64,000 bases of DNA, from positions 2,256,976 through 2,320,975 of the forward strand of contig CM038215.1 in assembly GCA_021442155.1 (NCBI GenBank), read 5' to 3'. The position numbers and the translations under genes are program-made. This DNA is from Cymbidium sinense. Lineage: Eukaryota > Streptophyta > Magnoliopsida > Asparagales > Orchidaceae. Positions 36,631 through 49,711 of this stretch are shown here, in pieces. Position 1 is the stretch's first letter, and each line of letters starts with the position of its first letter. The notes beneath the pieces are model-generated. The model did not search any database. It was not told the DNA's origin and saw nothing but the letters and a program-made list of their open reading frames with translations.

Positions 36631-38580
36631 ACAACAACAACAACAAAAGCCTTAATCCCACTAACTACATGAATCCTTCGTCTCCATTATGTCCTATTAA
36701 GTGTCAAATTCTAATTTTATTCAAGTATACTAAGATCATTTATACATCTTAACCAAGTTTTAGACTACCTCTACCTTTCTTAACATAAAATCTAATGCAT
36801 CTACTCTCCTAATCCTCAAAACGCTTTATGTGGCCAAACCATCTAAGGCAACTCTCCTAATCTTATCTACCATAGCTACTCCAACTTTAACATACTCATT
36901 TTGCATTCTATTCTAAGAGTACCATCCATAAATCATCTTTGTAACACTAACTTAGTCTTATGCTTCTTCTGGCCAACATTCTCGCACTATAAGTCATTGC
37001 TGGTCTTACCACCATCTTATAAAATTTTCCCTTAAGTGAACTTTTCTATCACATAAGCCGATGCATTCCTCCACTTCAACCATCCAACTTGAATTCTAAT
37101 AACATCTCCATCTATTTTACCATCATTTTGAACAATAGCCTAAATCTAATCGCCACTCTTATTAATGACTTGATCACCTAAAGTCACAACACTATTACTA
37201 AAACTACAACTAAAATTACACTCCATATATTCAATTTTAGATCTACTTAAACGAAAACCTAGACTCTAAAGTTGACCTCCATAATTCAAGTAGACTCTCT
37301 AGTCTTATCAACAAGAAATGTCATCCAAAAGCATACACCAAGGTACATCTTCTTGTAAATGCCTCTAAGAACATCCATAACTAAAGTAAAAAAGATAAGG
37401 GCTTAATGTTGATCCTTGATGTAATCCAACTAAATAGGAAAATATTTATCAATCCTCCTTGTGTTTGGACACAAGTAAACTCTAGTATACATATCCTTAA
37501 TGACTTGAATATAACCAATATTAACTCCTTTCTTTCTAGAACTAAAGAACATCTCTTGAAACTTTATCATAAGCTTTCTAAATCAATAAATATCATATGT
37601 AGATCCTTCTTGCTTTCTATGCTTCTCCATCAAACCTCTTAACAAATGTATCATCCATAGTAGATCTACGCATGAAACCAAACTAAAATAAATAACACAT
37701 CGTAACCTATGCTCAATTACTCTCTCCCATAATTTTAATGTATGGCACATTAACTTAATTCCTCTATAATTTGCACTCTTGTGCATCACCATTCTTAAAT
37801 ATAAACCAACAAACTCTTTCTCCACTCATACATCTTTAGTCTTTAAAATAACATTAAAAGATTTGTAAGCCAAGAAATTCCTTGATCTCTAACCATTTCC
37901 ACACATCTATTGGAATATTATCCGTCTATCGCTCCACATTTCATTTTCTTTAAAGCTTCACTAACTTCAGATTTACTAATAAATGATAAAATGAAATTCT
38001 CTATTTTGTTTATGGTATTAATAAAGTCAATCGACTTTCGGATCCTTCATTGAAAAGTTGATCAAAATACCTCATCCACCTATTTTCAATATCTTTTCTA
38101 AGAAAAGCACTTTATTATTTTCATCCTTACCTCTCACTTGAACTATGTCTTACTTCTCCTATCTCTTTGCTTGGCTAACTTATACATATATCTTTCACCT
38201 TCTTTGGTATCTAATCTATTGTATAAATCACTAAAAGCTAAATTTTATCATCATATATTGCTTTCTTAGAATCTCTAAGCCACTTTATATCTTTCCCAAT
38301 TCTCCAAATTTTACATCTAAACCAAGTTTTATAACAATGCTTCTTATTTCTTATCTTTTCTTGCACACTCTAACTCCACCACCAACTATTCTTATTAAAA
38401 GAAGCTTTTCCATTTGATTCTCCAAGCACACTTTAAACTTGCTTAATTTCCCTTGATATTTTTTCCCACATAACGTTAGCTTCCTTATGAACATCCCAAA
38501 TTCTAATTTCTTGTAGCTTAAAAAATATTTTATTTGTGTTCTTAAGTGTCCCCATCTAATCCTAATAATTTATTGGTTCA
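36631..38580 (-). mobile_element. RTE-clade LINE, 5'-truncated, with (TTG)n tail
   Basis: On the minus strand, decayed coding matches plant RTE-type LINE proteins. It starts near 38480 with a VWEKISREIKQV-like segment, followed by WWWS and VQEKIRNKK. RT motifs SANYRGIKLMCHTLKLWERV and IEHRLRCV occur at 37825-37690, and LLRGLMEKHRKQ near 37630. The endonuclease domain is absent. The element's 3' end is a (CAA)5 run on the + strand (36632-36647), the TTG-type tail usual for plant RTE. ataaacaa flanks both sides (36627-36634 and 38580-38587), a possible but low-complexity target duplication. Unlike the other non-LTR inserts, it points away from the CCCTAAA direction. Confidence 0.82.
37583..37825 (-). 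pseudogene. RTE reverse transcriptase fragment
   Basis: This is the longest uninterrupted RT piece of the RTE insert: KSANYRGIKLMCHTLKLWER, then VIEHRLRC and LLRGLMEKHRKQ. In the family this is the region before the catalytic YADD box. The DLEKAYD segment that should follow is lost to stops just below 37583. Further decayed coding continues in both directions in other frames. RT would copy the element RNA at the target site. Confidence 0.8.
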
Positions 38581-40270
38581 TAAACAAAATAAATAAATCT
38601 AAACCTAAACATAAACCTAAACTAAACTAAATAAACTAAAAGTTAATAAACAAATAAAAATAAATCTAAACCTAAACCTAAACTAAATAAAACTAAAAAC
38701 TAAGTAAACCTAAAAATAAAAATAAACTAAACTAAACTAAAATAAATAAACCTAAACCTAAACTAAAAATAAACCTAAAAAATAAACCTTATCAAATAAA
38801 CTAAACTAATAAAATAAAATTAATAAAATAAAAATAAATAATTCTAAACCTAAAAAAATAAAAAAAACCTAAACTAAATAAACCTAAATAAACATAAACC
38901 AAAACAAAAACTAAAATAAACTAAAAGCAAACTAAACCTAAACCTAAAAATAAACTAAACTACAAATAAAAAATAAACCTTAACCTAAATAAAAAATATA
39001 AACCTAAACTAATAAACCTAAAATAAAACTAAACAAAACAAACTAAATTAAACCTAAACCTAAACTAAACCTAAATAAAAATAAAAAAATAAACTAAATA
39101 AACTAAAAAACTAAATAAAATAAATAAAATAAATAAAAAATAAATAAACTAAATAAACCTAAACTTAAATAAAACCTAAATAAACTAAATAAAACTTAAA
39201 CCCTAAACCTAAACCAAACTAAATAAACCAAAAAAATAAACTAAACTAAACTAAATAAACTAAAACTAAATAAACTAAACTAAACTAAACTAAAAAACTA
39301 AAAAATAAAAACTAAATAAAAAAAATAAAACCTAAACCCAAAAAATAAACCTAAATCTAAAAAACCTAAACCTAAATAAACTAAAACTAAACTAAAATAA
39401 AACTAAACTAAACTAAATTAAAAAAAACTAAAAAAACTAAATTAAAAAAAAAACCTAAACCCAAACATAAATCTAAACTATTAATAACTAAATAAATAAA
39501 AATAAAATAAACCTAAATAAACCTAAAACCCAAGCTAAACCAAAAATAAAAACCTAAAAAATTAAATAAAACCTAAAAAATAAAATAAAAATAAACTAAA
39601 CTAAAATTAAATAAACCTAAACCTAAAACCTAAAATAAAAATAAAAAATAAAAAATAAAAATAAAACCTAAACCTAAAACCTAAACCTAAATAAAAAAAC
39701 AAAAATAAAACCTAAAACCTAAAATAAAATAAATAAACCTAAAACCTAAACCTAAAACTAAAATAAAATAAAAAAAATAAACTAAATAAACCTAAAAAAT
39801 AAAATAAAAAAATAAATAAAATAAAATAAAATAAATAAAATAAAATAAATAAATAAAAAACCTAAAAAATAAAATAAACTAAATAAAACCTAAAATAAAA
39901 AATAAAATAAACTAAATAAAATAAAACCTAAAATAAAAAAATAAAAACTAAAATAAACTAAAAAAAATAAACTAAATAAAATAAACTAAACACTAATCTA
40001 AATAAATAAAATTAAAATAAACCTAAACCTAAACTAAAATAAATAGAAATAAACCTAAAATAAACCTAAACCTAAAAAATAAAATAAACCAAAATGTAAA
40101 CCTAAAAATAAAATAAGCTAAAACTAAAAAATAAAATGAAAATAAACTAAAAAATAAAGATAACCTAAACCTAAACCTAAATAAAATAAATAAACAAACT
40201 AAATAAAATAAAATAAACCTAAAAAAGAAAATAATAAAATAAACTAAAATAAATAAAATAATCTAAATAA

Positions 40271-40974
40271 ACCTATTCTACCAAATTAATTTCAAAAGAA
40301 AACCTAAACCCTAAAACTAATAAAACCTAATCCTAAACAACCCTAAACCCTAAACCCTAAACCCTAAATCCTAAACTTAAACTCTAAAACTAAACCCTAA
40401 ACTAAACCCTAAACCCTAAACCCTAACTAAAACCCTAAAGAAACCTAAACCATCCTAAACCTAACTAAAATAAAACCTAAACTAACCTAAACCCTAAAAC
40501 CTAAACTAAACTAAACACTAAAACTTAAACCTAAACCCTAAAACTAAACTAAAGAAACACTAAACCCTAAACTATAACCAAACCCTAAACCTAAACCTAA
40601 ATCCTAAAACCCTAAACCCTAAACCATAAAAACTAAACCCTAAACTAAATCCTAAGCCTAAACTCTAAACCCTAAACTAACCCTAAACCCTAAACCTATA
40701 ACCCTAAACCCTAAACCCTAAACTTCAAACCCCAAACCCTAAACCCTAAATCCTAAATCCTAAAAACCTAAAAGTGTAAACCCAACCCAAATAAAACCTA
40801 AAAATAAAAGAAATAAAAAAAAACCTAAACATAAATAAACAAAATAAATAAAATTAAATAAAAACCTAAACCTAAACATAAACCTAAACCTAAAAATAAA
40901 ATAAAAAAACTAAACTATAATAAATAAATAAAACCTAAACTAAACTATAAAATAAGATAAACCTAAAACTAAAA
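40271..40974 (+). repeat. CCCTAAA-rich block
   Basis: After a decayed terminal motif (taccaaattaatttcaaaag, about 40278) this stretch is dominated by CCCTAAAC and CTAAACCC words up to about 40770, then passes into the AT-rich unit. Confidence 0.83.
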
Positions 40975-43520
40975 CCTAAAAATATTTTAAAAAATGTAAA
41001 AAATAAAATAAACCTAAAATAAAATATAATAAAACTAAATAAAAGTTAACTAAAAAATAAACCTAAAAAAGAAAACCTAAAAATAAATAAAAAATAAAAC
41101 CTAAACCCTAAGCTAAAAAAAACCTAAACCTCAAATAAACAAAATAAAATAAACTGAAACCTAAAGTAAAATAAACTAAACTAAAATAAATAAAACCTAA
41201 ACCTAAACCTAAATTAAAGTAAACTTAAACCCTAAACTAAATAAAATAAAATAAACTAAAAATAAACCTAAACCTAAACTAAAAAATTAAAACTAAAAAT
41301 AAGCCTAAAATAAAACCTAAAATCTAAACTTAAACCTAAAACTAAAAAATAAAACCTAAAGCAAAACAATAAAATAAAAAATAAAACTAAACTAAAAAAA
41401 TAACCTAAAACTAAACTTAAACCTAAAACATAAACTAAAATAAAAAACCTAAACTAAAATGAATAAACCTAGAGTAAATAAACTAAACTAAATAAAAATA
41501 AAAAATAAAATAAACTAAAATAAATAAAAAATAAGCTAAGTAACTAAATAAAGCTAATCCTACTGGTTTACTTAATTTTAAAATATAAAACCTAAACCCT
41601 AAACCTTAAACCCAAAACCCTAAATCCTATACCCAAAACCCAAAACCCAAATCCTAAAACTAACCCTAAATCTACAACTCTACACCCTAAACCATAAACC
41701 CTAAACCCTAGAAAACCCTAATCCCTAAACCCTAAACCCTAAACCCTAAACCTTAACTGTAACCCTAAACCTGAAACCGTAAATCATAAAATAATAAAAC
41801 CCTTATCCCTATATCCAAAACAAACCCTAAACCCTAAACCCTAAATACCTTAAACCCTAAACCCTAAGCTAACCATAAACCCTAAACCCTAAACACTAAA
41901 TCTTAAAAACCCTAAACCTTAAAACCTAAATAGTAAAACCCTAATCCCTAAACCCTTAAACCCTAAACCCTAAAATCATAAATCCTAATCCCTAAATCTT
42001 AAACCTTAAACCCTAAGAACCTAAAAAACCTAAACCTAAACTAAATATAACCTAAAAATAAAATAAATAAAAATACCTAAACCTAAATGAAATAAATAAA
42101 TAAAATAAAATAAAAACCTAAACTAAAACCTAAACCTAACCTAAAAATATAATAAAATAAAAAATAAAAATAAACTAAAATAAAATAAATAAAAGCATAA
42201 ACAAAACTAAATAAAATAAAATAAACCTAAGAATAAATAACATAAATATAATAAAAACTAAATATAAAATAAAAATAAAATAAACCTAAAATAAACTAAA
42301 ATAAAAACTAAATAAAAACCTAAACCTAAAAAATAAACCTAAAAATAAATAAAAAATAAAACCTAAACCCTAAACTAAAAAAAATAAACCCTAAATAATA
42401 ATAAAAGAAACCTAAACCTAAACTAAAATAAATAAAACCTAACCATAAACCTAAAATAAACTAAACCTAAACCTAATAAAATAAAATAAAATAAACTAAA
42501 AATAAACCTAAACCTAAACTAAAAAAAAAAAAACTAAAAATAAACATAAAATGAAAATCTAAAACTTAAACCTAAATAAAATAAAATAAAAACCTAATCC
42601 TAAACTTGAAAATAAAAAATAAAACCTAAGCTTAAAAAATAAAATAAAAATAAAACTAAACTAAAAATAAACCTAAACCTAAACTAAAAAATAAAACCTA
42701 AAAATAAACCTAAAATTAAAACCTAAAACTTAAATCTAAATAAATAAAATAAAAAACTAAACTTAAACCTAAAAATTAAAAATATAGCCTAAACCAAAAA
42801 AATAAAATAAAAAGAAAACTCAACTAAAAATAAACCTAAACCTATACCTAAAAACTAAACTAAAATAAAAAACATAAGTTGAAATAAATAAACTAAAATA
42901 AATAAACTAAACTAAATAAAAATATAAAATAAACCTAAATAAAATAAAAAATAAGATAAACTAAAAATGAATAATAAATAAACTAAATAACTAAATAAAC
43001 TAAACCTATTAGTTTACGTATTTTTTTTTAAAATACCTAAACCCTATATCCTAAATCTTAAACCTAAAAAAAAAGAAAAACCCTAAATTGAAAACACTAA
43101 ACCTGTAACACTAAATCTACAACCCTAAAACCTAAATGATAAACCTTAAAAAATCCTAAACCTTAAACCATAAACTCTAAACCCTAAACCCTAATCCCTA
43201 ACGCTAACCTTAGCCCTAAAAGCATAATCACTAAAACCCCAAACTCTGAACCCTAAGCCCTAAACCCTAAACGCTAAACCCTAAACCCTAAACCCTATAC
43301 CCTAACCTCCCCTAAAAGCATAATCCCTAAAACCCTAAACCTAAACTCTAAGCCCCTAAACCCTAAATGCTAAACCCTAAACCTATAACCCCAAGCTAAA
43401 CTAAACTTAAACCCTAAACCCTAAACCCCAAATCATAAAGCTAAACCTAAAGTAACTAAATAAATTAAAAAATAAATTTAAACCCTAAAACCTAATAACT
43501 TAAACCTAAACCTACACCTT

Positions 43521-43936
43521 AATCAAGTAAACCTTGACAGAACATCATTATGAACTGTGCTCGCCTAGAGGAGGACAAAGTGGAGTGAAGGCTATTGGTG
43601 GTGTGGGATCTAGAGGTGTTGGTGGATTTGGAGGTGGTGTGGTTAGCAGGAGTGTGAGGGAGGAGTGGTGGTTACGGTGGTGAGAGGATCGGGATATGAT
43701 GGTGGTTCTGATGGGAACTAGGGAAACTATAGAATGGCCGATCTGATCTGCTGCTTATGGAACTATGAATTTACAGCAGAGATGGTTATAGTTATCTAAG
43801 GTTTTTGATTTTCTCTATGCGTGCTTATTTTTTGTTTATGTCATCGCTTGTGTCTTAGAGAACTTGGTGTGTTACTTGGCTAATGAAATAAAAAAAAAAG
43901 AAATGTTGAATCTAAATTTGTTCTCTATTAAAAAAA
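43521..43936 (+). pseudogene. Glycine-rich RNA-binding protein retro-fragment, copy 7
   Basis: The start is decayed (aatcaagtaaaccttgacag, then aacatcattatgaactg, equivalent to NGQNLDRNIIMN). Glycine-rich words persist (ggtgtgggatctagaggtgt, ggtggatttggaggtgg), then gaggatcgggatatgatggt and gggaactagggaaacta. The 3' UTR is conserved (ttggctaatgaaataaaaaa, gaaatgttgaatctaaattt) and ends in A7 at about 43930-43936. It shares the taatgaaat variant with copy 8, as expected if both come from the 4.4 kb duplication. Confidence 0.75.
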
Positions 43937-44139
43937 CCAAAAACCTTAAACCCTAAACTAAAACATGAACCCTAAACCTAAAACCTAAACCCTAAACCGT
44001 AACCCAAAAACAAAAACAACATAAAAAATAAACCCTAACCCCAATTGTTAAACCCTAAAACTAACCCTAAACACTAAACCCTAAACCCTAAACCTACAAC
44101 CCTAAACCTTAAACCCTAAAACCCTAAACCCCAAACCCT

Positions 44140-45051
44140 AAACCTTAGACCCTAATAAGAAACTAATAAAACACTAAACTATAATAACTAAAACTAAAAT
44201 AATAAGTAATAAACTAAAATTAATAAATAATAAACTAAAACTAATAAACTAATAATAAACTAAAACAAAAACTAATAAAACTAACTAAACTAGATTAACT
44301 AAATAATAACTAAAAAACTAATAAACAAATAATAAGAAAAACTAATTAAACTAATTAACAAACTAATTACTAAATTAAACATAAACAAAATACCACTAAA
44401 ACCAACTAAAAAATAAAACTAATCTAATAAAATTAATAAAACTAAACTAAACCTAAACCAATAACTAAAACTAAACTAATAAAAATAACTAAACTAACTA
44501 AAAAAAACTAAATAAAACTAACTAAAAATATAAACCTAAACATAAATAACTAACAAATAACAACTATAATAAAAAACTAAACACAAACTAAACTAATAAT
44601 AACTAAACTAACTAAACTAAAACCAAACTAATAAACTAACTAAATAACTAATAATAACCAACTAATAACTAAACTAAACTAATAAACAAACATAATAATA
44701 ATAAATAAAAATTAATAAATAAAAATTAAAAAAACCAATAAATTAAACCAAATCCTAATAATAACTTAAAACATTAAACTAATAAATAAATAAACCTAAA
44801 TAAATTAATAACTAATAATAAAAAAAATAAACTAAACTAAAAACTAATAATAACTAAAAAAACACTAAATAATAATAAAACTTAATAACATAAAAACTAA
44901 CTAAACTAAACTAAACACTAAACTAACTAAACTAATAAATAATAATAAACTAAATAAAAACTATATATTAAAACTAATAATAATAAACTAATAAGAACTA
45001 AACTAACTAAATAAAAAAAAACTAATAACTAAACTAACCAAAAAATAATAA

Positions 45052-45129
<78 letters not shown>

Positions 45130-45284
45130 TACATAAACCAAAAAACTAAACCCTAAACATAAATTAATAAAACTAATAATAATAAAACTAATAATAACGA
45201 ACTAAACTAAACTAAAATAACTAATAACTAAACTAATAAAACTAATAATAATAATTAAATAATAAATAAAAAAAGTAAAAACCT
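44140..45284 (+). repeat. CTAAT/TAA-rich dialect, unit A
   Basis: The words change to AACTAATAA, AACTAACTAA and AATAATAAAC, with few CC dinucleotides. It contains a pure TAA microsatellite at 45052-45128. It begins just after a CCCTAAA block (cctaataagaaactaataaa, 44151). Confidence 0.85.
45052..45128 (+). repeat. (TAA)n microsatellite
   Basis: An essentially uninterrupted run of about 25 TAA/AAT units. Confidence 0.95.
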
Positions 45285-47922
45285 AAAAATATTTAAAATT
45301 AAATGTAAAATAAAAATAAAATAAACCTAAAATAAAATATAATAAAAACTAAATAAAAAGCTAAGCCTAAAAAATAAACCTAAAAAAGAAAACCTAAAAA
45401 ATAAATAAAAAATAAAACCTAAACCTTATGCTAAAAAACACCTAAAGCTCAAATAAACAAAATAAAATAAACCTAAACATAAAGTAAAATAAACTAAACT
45501 AAAATAAATAAAACCTAAACCTAAACCTAAAATAAACTAAATTTATACCCTAAACTAAATAAAATAAAATAAACTAAAAATAAACCTAAACTTAAACTAA
45601 AAAATAAAAACTAAAAATAAGCCAAAATTAAAAACCTAAAATCTAAACCTAAACCTAAAAATAAAAAATAAAACCTAAACCAAAAAGACAAAATAAAAAA
45701 TAAAACTAAACTAAAAAAATAAACCTAAACCTAAACTTAAACTAAACATAAGCTAAAATAAAAAACCTAAACTAAAATGAATAAACCTAAAGTAAATAAA
45801 CTAAACAAAATAAAAAATAAAAAATAAAAAAATAAAAAAAATAAAATAAATAAAATAAATTAAGTAAACTAAATAAACCTAATCCTATTACTTTTAATTT
45901 TAAAATAAAATAAACCCTAAACCTTGAACACAAACCTAAATCCTAAATAAACCCAAAACCCAAACCCTAAAATTAAGCCTAAACCCTAAACCCTAGAAAA
46001 TCCCAATTGCTAAACCCTAAACCCTAGAAAACCCTAAACCCTAAACCATAGAAAATCCTAACTAAACAATAAACCCTAAACCTAAACCCTAAACCCTAAA
46101 CCATAAAATAATAAAACCATTAACCCTAAACCCAAAATAAACCCTAAACCCTAAACCCTAAACCCTAAACTAACCCTAAACCCTAAGATAACCCTAAACC
46201 CTAAACCCTAAACCATAAAACCTAAATAGTAAATCCTAAACCCTAAACCCAAACCCTATACCCTAAAACCCAAACCCTAAAATCATACATCCTAAACCCT
46301 AAAGCCTAAACCCTAAACCTAAGAACCTAAAAAACTTGAACCTAAACTAAATATACCTAAAATAAAATAAATAAAAATACCTACACCTAAATAAATAAAT
46401 AAAATAAAATAAAAAATAAAAACCTAAACCTAAACCTAAAAAAATAAGATAAATAAAAAAACTAAAATAAATAAATAAAAAAAGCATAAAATAAATAAAA
46501 TAAAATAAACCTAAGAATAAATAACCTAAATATAATAAAACTAAATAAAATAAAATAAAATAAACTAAAATAAACTAAAATAAAACTAAATAAAATCCTA
46601 AACCTAAAAAAAGTAAACCTAAATAATAAATAAAATAAAACCCTAAACTAAAAAAAATTAAACCCAAAAAAATAAAAGAAACCTGAACATAAACCTAAAA
46701 TAAACTAAAGCTAAACCTAAAAAAAATAAAATAAAATAAACTAAAAATAATCCTAAACCTAAACTAAAAAAAGAAAACCTAAAAATAAACCTAAAATGAA
46801 AACCTAAAACCTAAACCTAAAAAAAATAAAATAAAAACCTAATCCTAAAACCTAAAATAAAAATAAACCTAAACTTAAAAAATAAAATAAAATAAAACTA
46901 ACTAAAATAATCCTAAACCTAAAACTAAAATAAAACCTAAAAATAAACCTAAAATGAAAACCTAAAACCTAAACCTAAAAAAAATAAATAAAAACCTAAT
47001 CCTAAACCTAAAAATAAAAAATAAAACCTAAACTTAAAAATAAAATAAAAATAAAACTCAACTAAAAATAAGCCTAAAGCTAAACAAAATAAATAAAACC
47101 TAAAAATAAACCTAAAATAAAAACCTAAATCTAAGCCAAAAAAAATTAAAAAATAAAACCTAAACCTAACAAAATAAAATAAAAATAAAACTCAACTAAA
47201 AAATAAACCTAAACCTAAACCTAAAAACTAAACTAAAATAAAAAACCTAAGCTAAAATAAATAAACCTAAAATAAATAAACTAAACTAAATAAAAAATAA
47301 AAAATAAACCTAAATAAAAATAAAAAAATAAAATAAACTAAAAATAAATAATAAATAAACTAAATAAACCTAAACTTATTAGTTTACATAATTTTTTAAA
47401 AAACCTAAACCCTATATCCTAAACCCTAAACTAAACAAAAATTAGCTAAAATTGAAAACTCTAAACCTGTAACACTAAACCTACAACCCTAAACCCTTAA
47501 TTATAAATCATAAAAAATCCTAAACCTTAAACCATAAACTCTAAACTATAAACCCTAATCCCTAAACACAAAACCCTAACCTTAACCTTAGCCCTAAACC
47601 TAAACCCTAAAAGCATAATCACTAAAACCCTAATTTTTGAACCCTAAGCCCTAAATCCTAAATGTTAAACCCTAAAACCTAAACCCTAACCCTTACCCTA
47701 GCCTTAAAAGCATAATCCCTAAAACCCTAAACCTAAACTCTAAGCCCTAAACCCTAAATGCTAAACCCTAAACCCTAAACTGTAACCCTAAGCCCTAAAC
47801 CCTAAACTTTAAACCCTAAACCCTAAACCCCAAATCATAAAGCTAAACCTAAAGTAACTAAATAAATTAAAAAATAAACCTAAACCCAAAAACATAATAA
47901 CTTAAACTGAACCTAAACCTTA

Positions 47923-48364
47923 AGATCAAAACCTGGCAGAACATCATTATCAACCGCATCGCCTAGATATGACAATGGAGGTGAACAAAGGTGGTGGTGC
48001 AATGGTGGTGTGGGATCTAAGGTGTTGGTGGATAAGGAGGTGGTGGTCAGAGTAGTGGTGGTTATGGAGGTAGGAGGAGTGACGGAGTTTACACTCTTGG
48101 TGGTGGTTGAGGGAGGGATCAAGGATATGATGGTGGTTTTAATGGGAACTAGAGAAACTAAAGAATGGTCGATCTGATCTGCTGCTTATGGAACTGTGTC
48201 TTTATAGTAGAGATGGTTATAATTATCTAGGTTTTTGATTTTCTCTATGCGTGCTCATTTTTTATCTATGTCATCGCTTGTGTCGTAGAGAACTTGGTGT
48301 ATTACTTGGCTAATGAAATCAGAAAAAAGAAATGTTGAATTTGAATTTGTTCTCTATTAAAAAT
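47923..48364 (+). pseudogene. Glycine-rich RNA-binding protein retro-fragment, copy 8
   Basis: The start is decayed (gatcaaaacctggcagaaca, then tcattatcaaccgc). The glycine-rich part has ggtgttggtggataaggagg, tcagagtagtggtggttatg and gaggtaggaggagtgacgga, then gagggagggatcaaggatat and gggaactagagaaacta. The 3' UTR has the taatgaaat variant shared with copy 7. It ends in an A-rich run at about 48359-48364. Frameshifts leave no coding potential. An open frame on the opposite strand (47913-48122) is a Thr/Pro-rich antisense reading of the GGT repeats. Confidence 0.77.
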
Positions 48365-49658
48365 AAACCAAAAACCTTAAACCCTAAACTAAAATGTGAA
48401 CCCTAAACCCTAAACCCTAAACCCTAGTCCCAAAAATAAAAATAACATAAGAAATAAACCCTAACCCTAAATGCTAAACCCTAAAACTAACCCTAAACAC
48501 TAAACCCTAAATCCGGAACCTACAACCCTAAACCTTAAACCCTAAACCCTAAAACCCTAAACTCCAAACCCTAAACCTTAAACCTTAAACCATAAACCAA
48601 AAACCCTAATAAGAAACTAATAAAACACTAAACTATACTAACTAAAACTAATAAGTAAAGTAATAAAAAATAAATAATAAACAAAACTAATAAACTAATA
48701 ATAAACTAAAGAAAAAACTAGTAAAACTAACTAAACTAGACTAACTAAATAATAACTAAAAAACTAATAAATAAATAATAACAAAAACTAATTAAAATAA
48801 TAAATAAACTAATTACTAAATTAAACATAAAGAAAAAAACCCAACTAGTAAATTAACTAAAAATAAACTAAACTAATAAAATTAATAAAAACTAAACTAA
48901 ACCTAAACTAATAACTATAACTAAACTAATAAAATAACTAAACTAGACCCAATAAATAACTAACTAATAATAACTAAAAAAAATCTAAACCCTAAACATA
49001 ACTAACAAAAATAAATAACTAACCTATAATAAAACTAAAACCCAATAACTAAACTAATAACTAAATTAACTAAACTAAAACCAATAACTAATAAACTAAC
49101 TAAATAACTAATAAGTAATTAACTAATAACTAAAACTAACTAAACTAAATTAATAAACTAATAAATAAAACTTAATAATAACTAAAACTAAAAAAAAACT
49201 AATAAATTAAAACTAAATCACTAATAACAACTAACGCTAAACTAATAAACTAATAATAAACTAAACTAAAAACTAATATCTAAACTAATAATAATAATAA
49301 TAATAAACTAAACTAATACTAAACTAAATAATAAATAAACTAAACATAATAATAAACAAACCTAATAAACTAACTAATAATAATAAACTAATAAAACTAA
49401 CTAAACTAACAAATTAATAACTAATAATAATGAAAAATAAACTAAATGAAAAATTAATAATCACTAAAAAACACTAAATAATAATAAAACCTAATAACAT
49501 AGAAATTAACTAAACACTAAACTAACTAAACTAATGAATAATGATAAACTAAATAAAAACTATATAATAAAACTAATAATAATTAACTAATAATAATAAA
49601 CTAGAACCAAACTAACTATAAAAAACTAATAAACTAAACTAACTAAAACTAATAAACT

Positions 49659-49711
49659 AATAATAATAATAATAATAATAATACAATAATAATAATAATA
49701 ATAATAATAAA
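49659..49711 (+). repeat. (TAA)n microsatellite
   Basis: About 17 units with one interruption (atacaat at 49681-49687). Confidence 0.92.

Larger units (their letters stand above)
32381..40270 (+). repeat. CTAAA-pentamer dialect domain
   Basis: For nearly 8 kb, apart from the RTE insert at 36631-38580, the repeat vocabulary changes. CTAAA, AACTAAATAAA and CCTAAACCTAAA words dominate and CCCTAAA is rare. The terminal motif seen elsewhere is absent until about 40270. Internally it contains a diverged tandem duplication of about 1.4 kb (34577-35994 versus 35995 onward). No gene other than the RTE remnant. Confidence 0.8.
40975..45284 (+). repeat. Large tandem duplication, unit A (about 4.3 kb)
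   Basis: It runs from aaacctaaaaatatttt (about 40976) to the end of the TAA-rich tail at about 45284, where cctaaaaatatttaaaatta restarts the same order of landmarks. Shared landmarks with unit B: the terminal motif at 41559 (B about 45880), cctaagaataaataac at 42225 (B 46509), the motif at 43006 (B 47375), the GRP copy at 43521 (B 47923), and taataagaaactaataaaac at 44153 (B 48607). Offsets are 4.3-4.45 kb. Confidence 0.78.

Noticed and set aside
45052..45128. CRISPR-like or minisatellite array
   Set aside because: It is a simple TAA microsatellite; there are no spacers, and the host is a plant.
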